Positions 21,232-29,912 of a stretch of DNA of 64,000 nucleotides are shown here, in pieces. The stretch lies in the NCBI GenBank assembly GCA_030697205.1, contig JAUYQP010000013.1, positions 223,258 to 287,257 of the forward strand, in the 5' to 3' direction. The translations under genes were made by a program, and so were the position numbers. The notes below the pieces were generated by a model. The model worked only from the letters and a program-made list of their open reading frames with translations, searched no databases and was not told the DNA's origin. Position 1 is the first letter of the stretch. Each line of letters begins with the position of its first letter. This DNA comes from Mycobacteriales bacterium (GTDB taxonomy: Bacteria > Actinomycetota > Actinomycetes > Mycobacteriales > SCTD01).

Positions 21232-23445
21232 TCACTCGCCGAGGGTGCCGACGACGCGACCGCCGAGCTCCTTCGTGACGAGCTCCAGCGCCGCCTCCTC
21301 GCCGAGCACGCGGTCGCTCGGGGGCGGCGGGGCGTCCGGGTCCTCGGGCTCCATCTCGTCACCAGGCGCAAATCCCTCGTACGCCGGGGGCGCCTGCTGC
21401 GCGGGCCGGTCCTCACCGGCGGGCGACCGGTCGGCTGAGGGAGCAGCCGCACCGTCGGCGGGCACGCAGTGCAGGTCGACGTCGAGGCCGAGCACGCTGC
21501 GCAGCGCGTCCTTGACGAAGTCGGGACTCGAACCGGACTGGAAGGCCCGCATCGTCCCGGGGTGGCCGAAGGCGAGCGTCAACGTGCGGCCCGACAGCGC
21601 CTGGACCTGCGCGTCGACGAGCTGCGTCCACGCGACCCGCTTGACCTGGCTGACGGCGTCGAGGATCGCGTCCCACGACCGGCGCACCGCGGCCGCGTCG
21701 AGGCCCCCTGCAACCGGTGCCGCTGCGGCGGGCGCGGCTGCGGGTGAGGGCACCGCTGTCGGCGACGCCTGCTCGGCAGGTGCCTCGGGAGCGTCCGGTC
21801 CACCCGACGGCGCGGGCGCGGCGGCCGGCACGTCGGCGGATGCGGCGGGAGCGGCGGGTGCGGCAGCCGTGGCGGGTTCGCTGCCGCTTCCCGGGCGGAC
21901 CGGCTCGGGCCACGCAGCGGCAGGCGCAGCGGCAGGCGCGGCGGGAGTCGCCCGCTCCGGTGCCGCGGCGGGCGCGTCCGGTCGAGCGGGCGTCGCGGGG
22001 ACGGGGGTGGGCGTGGCGGTAGGGGCGGGTGCGGCCGCTGCAGGGGCAGCCGGGGCGGGGGGCACCGGGGCCGGGGGCGCCGCGGCCGGAGCGGCGGGGG
22101 GCACCGGGGCAGCCGGGGCCACGGGGGTCGGGGCGCTCGCGGCTGCGGCAGCGGCGGCTGCTGCGGCGGCACGGGCGGCGGCGATGCCCGACTGCTCCGA
22201 CGAGGTCCGGTCAGGTGCCGCGGCGGATGCGCCCGGGTGGCCAGACGTCGCGGAGGAGGCGACGGCAGGCCCCGGGTCGCCGGCGATGTCGAGGCGGCGC
22301 TCGAGGCGCTCGACGCGGGCCAGCACCGCCGCGTCACCGGTGGAGGCGGCAGGGAGCAGGACGCGGGCGCAGACGAGCTCGAGCAGGAGGCGGGGGGCCG
22401 TCGTACCCCTCATCTCGGTGAGCCCCTCGTGGAGCAGGTCGGCGGCGCGGGACAGCCCGGCGCTGCCGAGGGCCGCGGACTGGCGGGCCATCCGCTGCAG
22501 CTGGTCGGGTGGGCAGTCGAGCAGGCCGCTCTCCCCGGCGTCGGGCACGGCATCGAGGACGACGAGGTCGCGCAGCCGCTCGAGCACGTCCTGGGCGAAG
22601 CGGCGCGGGTCGTGGCCGCCCTCCATGACGCGGTCGACGGTCGCGAAGACCGCGGCACCGTCGCGGGCCGCGAAGGCGTCGACGACGTCGTCGAGCAGGG
22701 TGTCCGGGGTGACGCCGAGCAGCCCGGCCGCGGCCTCGCGGGTCACGCCGTCCGCGCCGGACGACGCCAGGACCTGGTCGAGGATCGACAGCCCGTCACG
22801 CGCGGACCCGGCAGCGGCGCGCACGACCAGGGGGATGACGGTCGGGTCGACGGCGATGCCCTCGGAGGCGACGACGTCGGTGAGCAGCCGGGTGAGGTCG
22901 GCGCGCGGCATCAGCCGGAACGGGTAGTGGTGGGTGCGCGAGCGGATGGTCTGCAGGACCTTCTCCGGCTCGGTCGTCGCGAAGACGAAGCGCAGGTAGT
23001 CCGGCGGCTCCTCGACGAGCTTGAGCAGCGCGTTGAAGCCCTCGCGCGAGACCATGTGGGCCTCGTCGATGATGTAGACCTTGAAGCGACTGGAGACCGG
23101 CGCGTAGAACGCCCGCTCGCGCAGGTCGCGGGCGTCGTCGACACCACCGTGCGACGCGGCGTCGATCTCGACGACGTCGAGCGAGCCGGGGCCGTTGGGC
23201 GCGAGCGCGACGCAGTTGTCGCAGGTCCCGCACGGGTCCGGCGTCGGGCCCTGCGCGCAGTTGAGCGAGCGGGCGAGGATGCGCGCGGACGACGTCTTGC
23301 CGCACCCGCGCGGCCCGCTGAAGAGGTAGGCGTGGTGGATGCGGCCGTTGCGCAGCGCCTGCTGGAGCGGGCCCGTCACGTGCTCCTGGCCGAGCACCTC
23401 GCCGAAGCTGCCCGGACGATACTTGCGATAGAGCGCAAGGCTCAC
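21232..23445 (-). CDS. dnaX: DNA polymerase III subunits gamma and tau
   Basis: A 737-residue clamp-loader ATPase. The start (VSLALYRKYRPGSFGEVLGQ) is followed by Walker A GPRGCGKTSSARILA, a zinc module with four cysteines (C-x8-C-x2-C-x2-C type, CAQGPTPDPCGTCDNC), Walker B VYIIDEAHM and sensor regions. A long Ala/Pro-rich linker (about residues 415-590) leads to a C-terminal tau domain. The GTG at 23445 is chosen because a longer start would run into the SRP RNA gene. No obvious frameshift signal for a separate gamma form was seen. Confidence 0.95.
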   Translation of the reverse strand: MSLALYRKYRPGSFGEVLGQEHVTGPLQQALRNGRIHHAYLFSGPRGCGKTSSARILARSLNCAQGPTPDPCGTCDNCVALAPNGPGSLDVVEIDAASHGGVDDARDLRERAFYAPVSSRFKVYIIDEAHMVSREGFNALLKLVEEPPDYLRFVFATTEPEKVLQTIRSRTHHYPFRLMPRADLTRLLTDVVASEGIAVDPTVIPLVVRAAAGSARDGLSILDQVLASSGADGVTREAAAGLLGVTPDTLLDDVVDAFAARDGAAVFATVDRVMEGGHDPRRFAQDVLERLRDLVVLDAVPDAGESGLLDCPPDQLQRMARQSAALGSAGLSRAADLLHEGLTEMRGTTAPRLLLELVCARVLLPAASTGDAAVLARVERLERRLDIAGDPGPAVASSATSGHPGASAAAPDRTSSEQSGIAAARAAAAAAAAAAASAPTPVAPAAPVPPAAPAAAPPAPVPPAPAAPAAAAPAPTATPTPVPATPARPDAPAAAPERATPAAPAAAPAAAWPEPVRPGSGSEPATAAAPAAPAASADVPAAAPAPSGGPDAPEAPAEQASPTAVPSPAAAPAAAAPVAGGLDAAAVRRSWDAILDAVSQVKRVAWTQLVDAQVQALSGRTLTLAFGHPGTMRAFQSGSSPDFVKDALRSVLGLDVDLHCVPADGAAAPSADRSPAGEDRPAQQAPPAYEGFAPGDEMEPEDPDAPPPPSDRVLGEEAALELVTKELGGRVVGTLGE

Positions 23446-23489
23446 GACGACCTCCGGGCAACGGCGAGCAGGTGGGGCGGGGAAGCCGG

Positions 23490-23580
23490 CGACCCCTCGC
23501 ACACCCGCACAGAGCCCGCCTGCCCTTGCTGCCTTCCGGCCCTGGGGGGGTTCAGCGAGGTGCGCGCCGCACGAGGGGTC
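23490..23580 (-). ncRNA. ffs: Small signal recognition particle RNA (4.5S type)
   Basis: The minus strand carries the SRP RNA apical signature CCAGGGCCGGAAGGCAGCAAG. The flanks pair: CGACCCCTCG at the 5' end with CGAGGGGTCG at the 3' end, giving a molecule of about 91 nt. The position upstream of dnaX and near a tRNA-Ser gene is usual in actinobacteria. Ends were set by the stem and may be a few bases off. Confidence 0.92.
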
Positions 23581-23649
23581 GTCGGTGACAGTACCCGCCC
23601 ACCGACCCCCCGTACGACGGCCCCGGCCGCACTGGGGACATCCGTCCCG

Positions 23650-23892
23650 CTACTGCACCCGGAGCTCGACGCGCTGACTGACGGAGGTGCCGAGGTTGGT
23701 GGCCAGCAGGGTGCGCCCCACGACCGCGGTGCCGGCCTTGAAGGGCGTGCCCTGGGCGATGCTGAAGGCCGGACGTCCGCCCGTGTCCTCCAAGCAGTTG
23801 CGGGCTCCGATCGCGACCGGCTCGCGCAGCGCCCCAGCCGAGGTGTTGGTGACCACGCGCTCGCCCCACCACGCGCCCCCGACAGCGGTCAC
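23650..23892 (-). CDS. Small hypothetical protein
   Basis: An 80-residue frame (MTAVGGAWWGERVVTNTSAG...SVSQRVELRVQ) lies between ffs and tRNA-Ser. Its third codon positions are strongly G/C (ACC, GCC, CTG, GTC, GGC), as in neighbouring real genes, and it has a plausible beta-rich pattern. The start is uncertain: no clear ribosome-binding site, and the frame stays open further upstream. No family recognised; it could be the remaining end of a longer gene. Confidence 0.4.
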   Translation of the reverse strand: MTAVGGAWWGERVVTNTSAGALREPVAIGARNCLEDTGGRPAFSIAQGTPFKAGTAVVGRTLLATNLGTSVSQRVELRVQ

Positions 23893-23972
23893 CAGGCTGA
23901 ACGGCAGGAACCGCCCCCCTTGGCTCGCGCGACCCTCGCACGCCCGCCCGGCGCTTCGCTAGGATCGTCGGC

Positions 23973-24058
23973 GGAGGATTCGCCTAGTTGGCCTATGGCG
24001 CACGCTTGGAAAGCGTGTTGGGGGCAACCCCTCACGAGTTCGAATCTCGTATCCTCCG
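23973..24058 (+). tRNA. tRNA-Ser(GGA)
   Basis: The acceptor GGAGGAT (23973-23979) pairs with ATCCTCC (24051-24057), followed by discriminator G. The anticodon loop TTGGAAA gives GGA at 24008-24010. There is a long variable arm (TTGGGGGCAACCCCTC region) typical of serine tRNA, and the T-loop is TTCGAAT. CCA is not fully encoded. Confidence 0.96.
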
Positions 24059-24065
24059 CCCCCTC

Positions 24066-24093
24066 GAGAGCCGCCCCCGCCGGGGCGGCTCTC
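24066..24093 (+). terminator. Hairpin terminator after tRNA-Ser(GGA)
   Basis: GAGAGCCGCCCC and GGGGCGGCTCTC form a perfect 12-bp stem with a CGCC loop, 8 bp after the tRNA, followed by GTCGTTG. Confidence 0.8.
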
Positions 24094-24116
24094 GTCGTTG
24101 CGCGGCAGACTGCGGC

Positions 24117-25460
24117 ATGGCCAGCCCTCCGGTCCCCCGTGCCCGCCTGACCCCCAGCCGGCTGCGCGGCTTCGTCGACCGCAGCCGCACGACGGCGCTG
24201 TTCGACGGCTTGCGGAGGATGAGCCCCCGCGCGGTGGACCTCGTCGCCGGGTCGCGCTCGGCGACGGTCGTGCTGCACCCGTCGCTCGCCCGCGAGGTGC
24301 TCGTCACGAAGGCCCGCTCCTTCGCCAAGGGCGAGGCTCTCGGCCGCACCGAGCTGCTGCTCGGCAAGGGCCTGCTCACCGCCGACCGCGAGCGGCACCG
24401 CCGACACCGGCCGCTGGTGCAGCCGGCCTTCCACCACAGCAGGATGGCCGGGTACGCCGACGACGTCGTCCTCGCGGGCGTCGAGCACGCGCGGGCGTGG
24501 CGGCCCGGCGCCGTCGTCGAGATGACCACCGAGATGCAAGAGCTCACCCTCGCAGCGGTGGGCCGCACCCTGCTCGGGACGGCGACCGGCGCCGAGGCGG
24601 CGGCGAAGGTCGGGCCGGCGCTCGCGACGGCGCTGCGGGCCTGGGAGGTCGCGCTGATCCCCGGCATGCTGGCCCTGCTCGACACCCCGCTGCCACCGGC
24701 GGTCCGGACCCGCGCGGCCCTGGCCTCCCTCGACGCGCTCGTCCGGGATGTCGTAGCGGACGGACGCCGACGCAGCGAGAGCGGGCCCGGCGACGACGTC
24801 GTCGCGGCGCTGCTCGCGTCCGGGGAGCTCGACGACGACGAGCTCCGGGACGAGGTCATGACGCTGCTGCTCGCGGGGCACGAGACGACGGCTAACGCAC
24901 TGACCTGGACCTGGCACCTGCTGTCCGACCACCCGGCGGTGGCGACGCGGGTGCGCGCGCAGGTGGCGGAGGCGGTGGGCGACAGGCTTCCGGCGTACTC
25001 CGACCTGCCGTCCCTGCCCTACCTCTACGCGGTGGTGGCCGAGGCGATGCGGCTCTTCCCGCCGGCGTGGATGCTCGAGCGCGAGGCGGTCGAGGACGTC
25101 GTGCTCGACGGGATCGCCGTGCCGCGCGGGCGCACCGTGCTGGTGCCGGTGTGGGTGCTGCACCGCGACCCGGACAGCTGGGACGCACCACTGCAGTTCC
25201 GGCCCGAGCGGTGGCTGCGCGACGGCCGCTTCGACGAGGACGCGCCGGGTCAGCCGCGGGGGGCGTGGGTGCCATTCGGGGCCGGGACGCGCCAGTGCAT
25301 CGGGGAGTCCTTCGCCTGGACCGAGGCGGTGCTGCTGCTCGCAGTGCTCGCCCGCGACTGGGCGCCGCGGCGGGTCGCGGACCAGCGGGTAGGGGTGCGC
25401 GCGGCGGTCACGTTGCGCCCGGCCCACGGCATGCGGATGGAGCTCGTCCCCGCACGCTGA
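24117..25460 (+). CDS. Cytochrome P450
   Basis: A 447-residue soluble P450. The I-helix oxygen-binding motif is LLLAGHETTANALTW, the K-helix ExxR is EAMRL, and the heme-binding loop is FGAGTRQCIGESFAW with the cysteine ligand. No membrane anchor is present, as usual in bacteria. ATG at 24117. No ferredoxin or reductase gene is adjacent, so redox partners must come from elsewhere. Substrate not predictable. Confidence 0.93.
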   Translation: MASPPVPRARLTPSRLRGFVDRSRTTALFDGLRRMSPRAVDLVAGSRSATVVLHPSLAREVLVTKARSFAKGEALGRTELLLGKGLLTADRERHRRHRPLVQPAFHHSRMAGYADDVVLAGVEHARAWRPGAVVEMTTEMQELTLAAVGRTLLGTATGAEAAAKVGPALATALRAWEVALIPGMLALLDTPLPPAVRTRAALASLDALVRDVVADGRRRSESGPGDDVVAALLASGELDDDELRDEVMTLLLAGHETTANALTWTWHLLSDHPAVATRVRAQVAEAVGDRLPAYSDLPSLPYLYAVVAEAMRLFPPAWMLEREAVEDVVLDGIAVPRGRTVLVPVWVLHRDPDSWDAPLQFRPERWLRDGRFDEDAPGQPRGAWVPFGAGTRQCIGESFAWTEAVLLLAVLARDWAPRRVADQRVGVRAAVTLRPAHGMRMELVPAR

Positions 25461-25493
25461 CGGCCCCGCCCCCGGGGAACGGGGACGGGGCCG
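25461..25493. terminator. Two-way hairpin terminator
   Basis: CGGCCCCG (25461-25468) pairs with CGGGGCCG (25486-25493), with further CCCCG/CGGGG pairing inside. It starts at the P450 stop and lies between convergent genes. Confidence 0.6.
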
Positions 25494-25508
25494 CAGAGCA
25501 GGCACGTG

Positions 25509-26369
25509 CTACCGGGACAGGTGCACCGTCATCGGCGGGATGTCGTGCTGACCACCGACGGAGAAGGTGATCGGGCTCGACAGGTGACGGCTCTCGATGG
25601 TGACGGTCCACTGGCCGCCGTCCATCTGGGCGCTGCCGACGACCTCGTTGCCGACCTTCGCGACGAGCCAGGCGTCCTTGGACTGGGCCTTCGCGCCGGC
25701 CTCGACGTCGGAGCCCTGCAGGCCGAGCACGATGTCGGTCGTCGTGGCGGTGGCGCTGTCGGCCGTCGCGGTGACGACCTTCAGGGTCGACGAGGCGGTC
25801 CCGAAGGCGCCGTCGAGGGCGGAGTCGACCGCGGCCGTCGCGTCCTTGATGGTCGTGACGGTGAGGTCGATCGTCCGATCACCGAGGCGGTTGACGGTGT
25901 TGCTGGCCTTCTGCACCGACGGGCGGGTGGCGTTGGTGGCGTAGCTCGCGGGGTCGGACGCCACCTCGCGGACGACTGCACCGGCCTGGGTGATGGTGTC
26001 GGCGGCGAGGGTGTCGACCGTGGTGACCATTCCCTTGGCGAGCGTCGTCGCACCGGCGACCGTCTTCGTCGTGGTGCTGTTGATGCTGGCGACGGTGCGG
26101 TCGACCTGCTTGGCGACCGGGGCCGTGACGGTGTTGACGTCGTCCTGCGCGCCCTGGACGACGGCCGCGGCGGCACCCGGCGTCTTCATGTCGTCACCGA
26201 TCGGCGGGATGGAGCTCGCCGCGCTGGCGACACCGCCACCGAGGACGGCGGCGGCCGACAGGCCGACGACGACCTCCTTGAGGCCGTGGCCCTCGACGTC
26301 GTCGAGCTCGTCGATCTCCGGGGCGTCCTGCGTCGGGACGACCGAGAGGATCTCGTCGTTGCTGTTCAT
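25509..26369 (-). CDS. Hypothetical alanine/threonine/valine-rich protein with short acidic leader
   Basis: A 286-residue protein preceded by the strong ribosome-binding site AGGAG, 6 nt before the ATG at 26369. The first 30 residues are acidic (EIDELDDVEGHGLKEVV), followed by a small-residue hydrophobic stretch (VGLSAAAVLGGGVASAA). The middle (about 60-220) is rich in Thr/Ala/Val with regularly spaced TV/TT words, suggesting long helices. The last 60 residues (AWLVAKVGNEVVGSAQMDGGQWTV...) look like a small beta domain. No family recognised. The leader looks a little like RiPP precursors, but no maturation enzyme is nearby. Confidence 0.75.
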   Translation of the reverse strand: MNSNDEILSVVPTQDAPEIDELDDVEGHGLKEVVVGLSAAAVLGGGVASAASSIPPIGDDMKTPGAAAAVVQGAQDDVNTVTAPVAKQVDRTVASINSTTTKTVAGATTLAKGMVTTVDTLAADTITQAGAVVREVASDPASYATNATRPSVQKASNTVNRLGDRTIDLTVTTIKDATAAVDSALDGAFGTASSTLKVVTATADSATATTTDIVLGLQGSDVEAGAKAQSKDAWLVAKVGNEVVGSAQMDGGQWTVTIESRHLSSPITFSVGGQHDIPPMTVHLSR

Positions 26370-26482
26370 GAGGCTCTCCTGGGTTGCTCGTCCTGGCCGG
26401 ACGGCCAGCGGATGAACCACAGGGTGCGCCGTCAGGACAGCCCGGTCTGTCGGCCAGGAGACACTGTCGGCAAGCCGTCAGA

Positions 26483-28153
26483 TCAGACGGGCGTGATCGA
26501 CAGCCGCAGCGCGCCCGGGGCGCTGGCCGGCACCGCGGGGCGGTGCGGCTCGACGGGCTCGACGCGGCGGTACGGCGTGCCGAGCTCCGGTCGTGGGTCG
26601 TGCTCGCCCTTGTTGGGCCACAGGCTGAAGGCGCGCTCGGCCTGCGCCGTGATGGACAGCGACGGGTTGACCCCGAGGTTGGCCGACAGCGCGGCGCCGT
26701 CGACGACGTGCAGGCCGTCGTGGCCGAAGACGCGGTGGTAGCCGTCGACGACACCCTCGTCGGCGTCGGCGCCGATGACCGCGCCACCGATGACGTGGGC
26801 GGTCATCGGGACGTTGGCGATGTCGCCGAGGGTCCCGCCCGGGTGACCACCGATCTTGTCGGCCATCCGGCGGACGGCGTCGTGGCCGACCGGGATCCAG
26901 GTCGGGTTGGGCTCGCCGTGGCCGGGGCCGGTCGTGAGCCGGCCCCGCTTGGTGCGGGTGACGGTGAGGGAGTTGTCGAGGTTCTGCATGACCAGCGCGA
27001 TGATCGTGCGCTCGCTCCAGCGGCTGACCGATAGGCTCTGCGCGAACAGCCACGGGTGGCGCACGACCTGGCCGAGGAACTTCAGCGGTCGCGGCACCCG
27101 GCCGCCGCCGTCGACGAGCATCGTCGACAGCAGCCCCATCGCGTTGCTGCCCTTGCCGTAGCGGACCGGCTCGATGTGGGTGTGCTCGTCGGGGTGGAAG
27201 CTGCTCGTGATCGCGACGCCCTTGGTGAAGTCGGTGCCCGCGCTCTTGGGGGCCATCGCACCGAGCAGCGCCTCGGAGTTGGTGCGGGTCAGCGTGCCGA
27301 GCGTGCGACTGATCCGCGGCAGGACGCCGGAGTCGCGCATCTCGAGCAGCAGTCGCTGAGTGCCGAGGGCGCCCGCCGCGAACACGACGTGCTGCGCGGT
27401 CGTGGTCTTCCTCGTCGTACGACGGGATCCGGTGGCGCGCGACTCGACGACGTAGCCGCCGTCGGCGAGGGGGCGCACGGCCGTCACGGTCGTCTCGGGC
27501 AGGACCGTCGCACCGCCCTGCTCCGCGAGGTAGAGGTAGTTGAGGTCGAGGCGGTTCTTCGCCCCGATCCGGCAGCCGATCATGCAGTCGCCGCAGTGCG
27601 TGCAGCCGGTGCGGCGAGGGCCGGCGCCGCCGAAGTAGGGGTCCTCGACCTCCTTGCCGGCGGTGCCGAAGTAGACCCCCACAGGAGTACGCCGGTAGGT
27701 GTGTCCGACGCCCATCTCCTCGGCGACCTCCTGGACGACCCGGTCGGCCGCCGTCGTCGCGGGCTGCTCGACGACGCCGAGCATCCGCTTGGCCTGGTCG
27801 TAGTGGGGGGCGAGCTCGTCGTACCAGTCGGTGATGTGGGCCCACTGCGGGTCGGCGAAGAACGACGCCGGCGGCTGGTAGAGGGTGTTGGCGTAGACGA
27901 GGCTGCCGCCGCCGACTCCCGCGCCCGACAGGACGACGACGTCCTTGAGCCAGGTGATGCGCTGCATCCCCTTGAGGCCGAGGGCCGGTGCCCACAGGAA
28001 GCGCTTGAGGTCCCAGGAGGTCTTCGGCAACGTCTCGGGGGTGAAGCGCTGGCCGGCCTCGAGGACCGCGACGCGGTAGCCCTTCTCCGTGAGCCGCAGG
28101 GCAGCGACGCTCCCACCGAAGCCGGAGCCGATGACGACGACGTCGTAGTCCAC
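26483..28153 (-). CDS. GMC-family flavin oxidoreductase (cholesterol oxidase-like)
   Basis: A 556-residue FAD enzyme. The N-terminal dinucleotide motif VVIGSGFGGSVAALRL binds FAD, and LSGAGVGGGSLVYANTL is the family's substrate-channel region. The C-terminal signature AHVIGGAVIG...HDGLHVVDGAALSANLGVNP carries the catalytic histidine/asparagine region. A four-cysteine insertion (CTHCGDCMIGCRIGAKN) resembles ChoD-like proteins of Mycobacterium, often annotated as cholesterol oxidases but not all active on sterols. Divergent from a TetR regulator that probably controls it. The C-terminus extends past the core by about 50 residues. Confidence 0.88.
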   Translation of the reverse strand: MDYDVVVIGSGFGGSVAALRLTEKGYRVAVLEAGQRFTPETLPKTSWDLKRFLWAPALGLKGMQRITWLKDVVVLSGAGVGGGSLVYANTLYQPPASFFADPQWAHITDWYDELAPHYDQAKRMLGVVEQPATTAADRVVQEVAEEMGVGHTYRRTPVGVYFGTAGKEVEDPYFGGAGPRRTGCTHCGDCMIGCRIGAKNRLDLNYLYLAEQGGATVLPETTVTAVRPLADGGYVVESRATGSRRTTRKTTTAQHVVFAAGALGTQRLLLEMRDSGVLPRISRTLGTLTRTNSEALLGAMAPKSAGTDFTKGVAITSSFHPDEHTHIEPVRYGKGSNAMGLLSTMLVDGGGRVPRPLKFLGQVVRHPWLFAQSLSVSRWSERTIIALVMQNLDNSLTVTRTKRGRLTTGPGHGEPNPTWIPVGHDAVRRMADKIGGHPGGTLGDIANVPMTAHVIGGAVIGADADEGVVDGYHRVFGHDGLHVVDGAALSANLGVNPSLSITAQAERAFSLWPNKGEHDPRPELGTPYRRVEPVEPHRPAVPASAPGALRLSITPV

Positions 28154-28171
28154 TGCCGTGTCTCCTCATTG

Positions 28172-28187
28172 TTGACCGCGTGGTCAA
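28172..28187. promoter_or_regulatory. Palindromic operator between the GMC oxidoreductase and TetR genes
   Basis: TTGACC-GCGT-GGTCAA is a perfect inverted repeat with a 4-bp centre. It lies 19 bp from the oxidoreductase start and 21 bp from the regulator start, where a TetR dimer would repress both. It may also overlap a TTGACC -35 element. Confidence 0.7.
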
Positions 28188-28207
28188 TGAGAGTCTACGG
28201 TCCGGCT

Positions 28208-28759
28208 GTGCCAGGTCGCAAGGTGCCGGAGGCGGAGCGCCGGGAGCAGCTGCTCGCTGCCTGCTTCGCGGTGGCCCGCCGTGACGGGCTGGACGCGGTG
28301 ACCGCGCGAGCCGTGGCCGTCGAGGCGGGCGCCTCCCCCGGCCTGGTCTTCTTCCACTTCGGCTCGATGGACGCGCTGCTCGCCGCGATGATGACCTCGC
28401 TGCTCGACGGGGCGCTGGACGCCGCGGTGACCCCTGCGCTCGCCGCCCTCGCACCCCACGACCGGCTGCGCGAGATGGTCCGGGTCGAGCTCGAGGGCAT
28501 CCCCGAGCAGCGCGAGGCCGTCGAGCTGCTGCTGGCCGCGTGGTTCGTCGGCCGCGAGCTGCGCGGCCTCATCAGCGACGCGCTCGAGGGCTACCGCCGG
28601 GTCTTCGAGCCGGTCTGCGCCGAGGCGGCCGGCGGTGACGGCCGAGCCCTCGCCGCGGTCGTCGTCGCCCTGGTGCAGGGCGCCGCCTTCACCGCGGTCC
28701 GCGACCCTGCGGCCTTCGACGCCGCGGCCGTCGACGCCGCGCTCGCCCTGCTGCCCTGA
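28208..28759 (+). CDS. TetR-family transcriptional regulator
   Basis: A 183-residue helical protein. The N-terminal helix-turn-helix spans RREQLLAACFAVARRDGLDAVTARAVAVEAGASPGLVFFHFGSMDALLAAMM, with the family's G.V..HFGS.D.L pattern. The ligand domain contains a TetR C-terminal pattern including ELLLAAWFVGRELR. Start GTG 28208 (MPGRKVPEAERR). It is transcribed away from the GMC oxidoreductase across a 54-bp gap holding a palindrome, so it is probably autoregulated. Ligand unknown, possibly a sterol-like substrate of the neighbouring enzyme. Confidence 0.9.
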   Translation: MPGRKVPEAERREQLLAACFAVARRDGLDAVTARAVAVEAGASPGLVFFHFGSMDALLAAMMTSLLDGALDAAVTPALAALAPHDRLREMVRVELEGIPEQREAVELLLAAWFVGRELRGLISDALEGYRRVFEPVCAEAAGGDGRALAAVVVALVQGAAFTAVRDPAAFDAAAVDAALALLP

Positions 28760-28823
28760 CGCGCACGCTCTCGGCGCCGCATCCCCGGGCAGGAGCTCCG
28801 TGCGGACCAGGCTCAGGTCGTAT

Positions 28824-28847
28824 GGCGGTGGCGGTGGCGGTGGCGGT
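28824..28847. repeat. Simple repeat (GGCGGT)x4
   Basis: Four perfect tandem hexamers in the 139-bp gap upstream of the Wzm-type permease. No other structure was seen in that gap. Confidence 0.85.
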
Positions 28848-28898
28848 GGGATGTGAACTCGCGCTACCGGTTGGATGAACGTAGTCGTAGGCTGAGCG

Positions 28899-29864
28899 GT
28901 GAAACCCAGCAGGTGGATCGCCGGTAGGGTCGTCGTGACGGGAAACCTCGGAGGTCGACAGCGCGTGGTCCAGCCGCTTCCCGCCACCTCGGCCCGGCAT
29001 CGAGCGGCGCTCGCCGACGAACGGGAGTCGGCTCAGAACAGGATCCGCTGGGAGCTGCTCGTCCAGCTCGTCCGTACAGACCTCAAGGTCAAGTACCAAG
29101 GCTCCGTGCTCGGCTTCGCCTGGTCGCTCGCCAACCCGCTGCTGCTGATGACCATCTACTACGTCATCTTCACGAAGCTCTTCGACAACGGCATCGAGGG
29201 CTACGCGATCTACCTGATGGCGGGGCTGCTTCCGTTCACCGCGTTCAGCCAGGCGGTCACGGCCGCGACGCAGAGCGTCACATCGAGCGCTGGGCTGGTG
29301 AAGAAGGTGCGGTTCCCGCGCATGGTCCTCCCCATGGCGTCGGTCGGCTTCGCGATGACCCAGTTCCTGCTGCAGCTCGTGCTGCTCGTCGTCCTCGTCC
29401 TCGCGTTCAGCCCGGCGCGGATCGGCCCTGAGCTGCTCTTCGCGATTCCTGCCCTCGCGCTGCTGGTGCTGTTCAGCACAGCCCTGGCGGTGTTGGTGAG
29501 CGCCCTCAACGTGCGCTACCGCGACACCAGCCACTTCGTCGAGATCGCCATGATCGTCTGGCTGTGGGCGAACCCGATCGTCTACCCAGCCGGCTACGCC
29601 AAGACCGAGCTGGACACCTACCACGCCTTCTGGGCCTACTTCCTCAACCCGATGGCGACCGTCGTCACGACGTTCCAGCGCGCCGTCTTCAACCAGCCCT
29701 ACTACACGGCGCCGGACGGCAGCAGGGCGTTGACGCTGCCCGATGCGGGATATGCGTTCTACGTGCGCAACCTCGTCCTCGGCTTTGTCATCACCGCCCT
29801 CCTCCTGCTGCTCGCGCGTCGTGTCTTCACCAGGATGCAACCGCACTTCGCCGAGCAGCTGTGA
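28899..29864 (+). CDS. ABC transporter permease for polysaccharide export (Wzm-like)
   Basis: A 321-residue ABC-2 permease with about 45 cytosolic residues first, then RWELLVQLVRTDLKVKYQGSVLGFAWSLANPLLLM, the Wzm/TagG-family opening. Six membrane helices follow (for example IYYVIFTKLF, YAIYLMAGLLPFTAF, LQLVLLVVLVLAF, LFAIPALALLVLFSTALAVLVSAL, WLWANPIVYPAGY, VLGFVITALLLLLA). It should form the channel with the Wzt-like ATPase at 32870-34027 to export a lipid-linked glycan. GTG start at 28899; an internal start nearer DERESAQNR is possible. Confidence 0.88.
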   Translation: MKPSRWIAGRVVVTGNLGGRQRVVQPLPATSARHRAALADERESAQNRIRWELLVQLVRTDLKVKYQGSVLGFAWSLANPLLLMTIYYVIFTKLFDNGIEGYAIYLMAGLLPFTAFSQAVTAATQSVTSSAGLVKKVRFPRMVLPMASVGFAMTQFLLQLVLLVVLVLAFSPARIGPELLFAIPALALLVLFSTALAVLVSALNVRYRDTSHFVEIAMIVWLWANPIVYPAGYAKTELDTYHAFWAYFLNPMATVVTTFQRAVFNQPYYTAPDGSRALTLPDAGYAFYVRNLVLGFVITALLLLLARRVFTRMQPHFAEQL

Positions 29865-29912
29865 CGGCGGCCGGGTGAGCGAGTCCGCCGGTGCGGATCG
29901 GGACCGCCCGCA

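Noticed and set aside
22237..24150. Long plus-strand frame covering dnaX, ffs and tRNA-Ser
   Set aside because: It runs through two RNA genes and antisense to dnaX, and has no domain pattern; an artefact of GC bias.
25509..26369. RiPP precursor gene
   Set aside because: The acidic start is only suggestive; the protein is far longer than usual precursors and no lanthionine, radical SAM or YcaO enzyme lies within the window.
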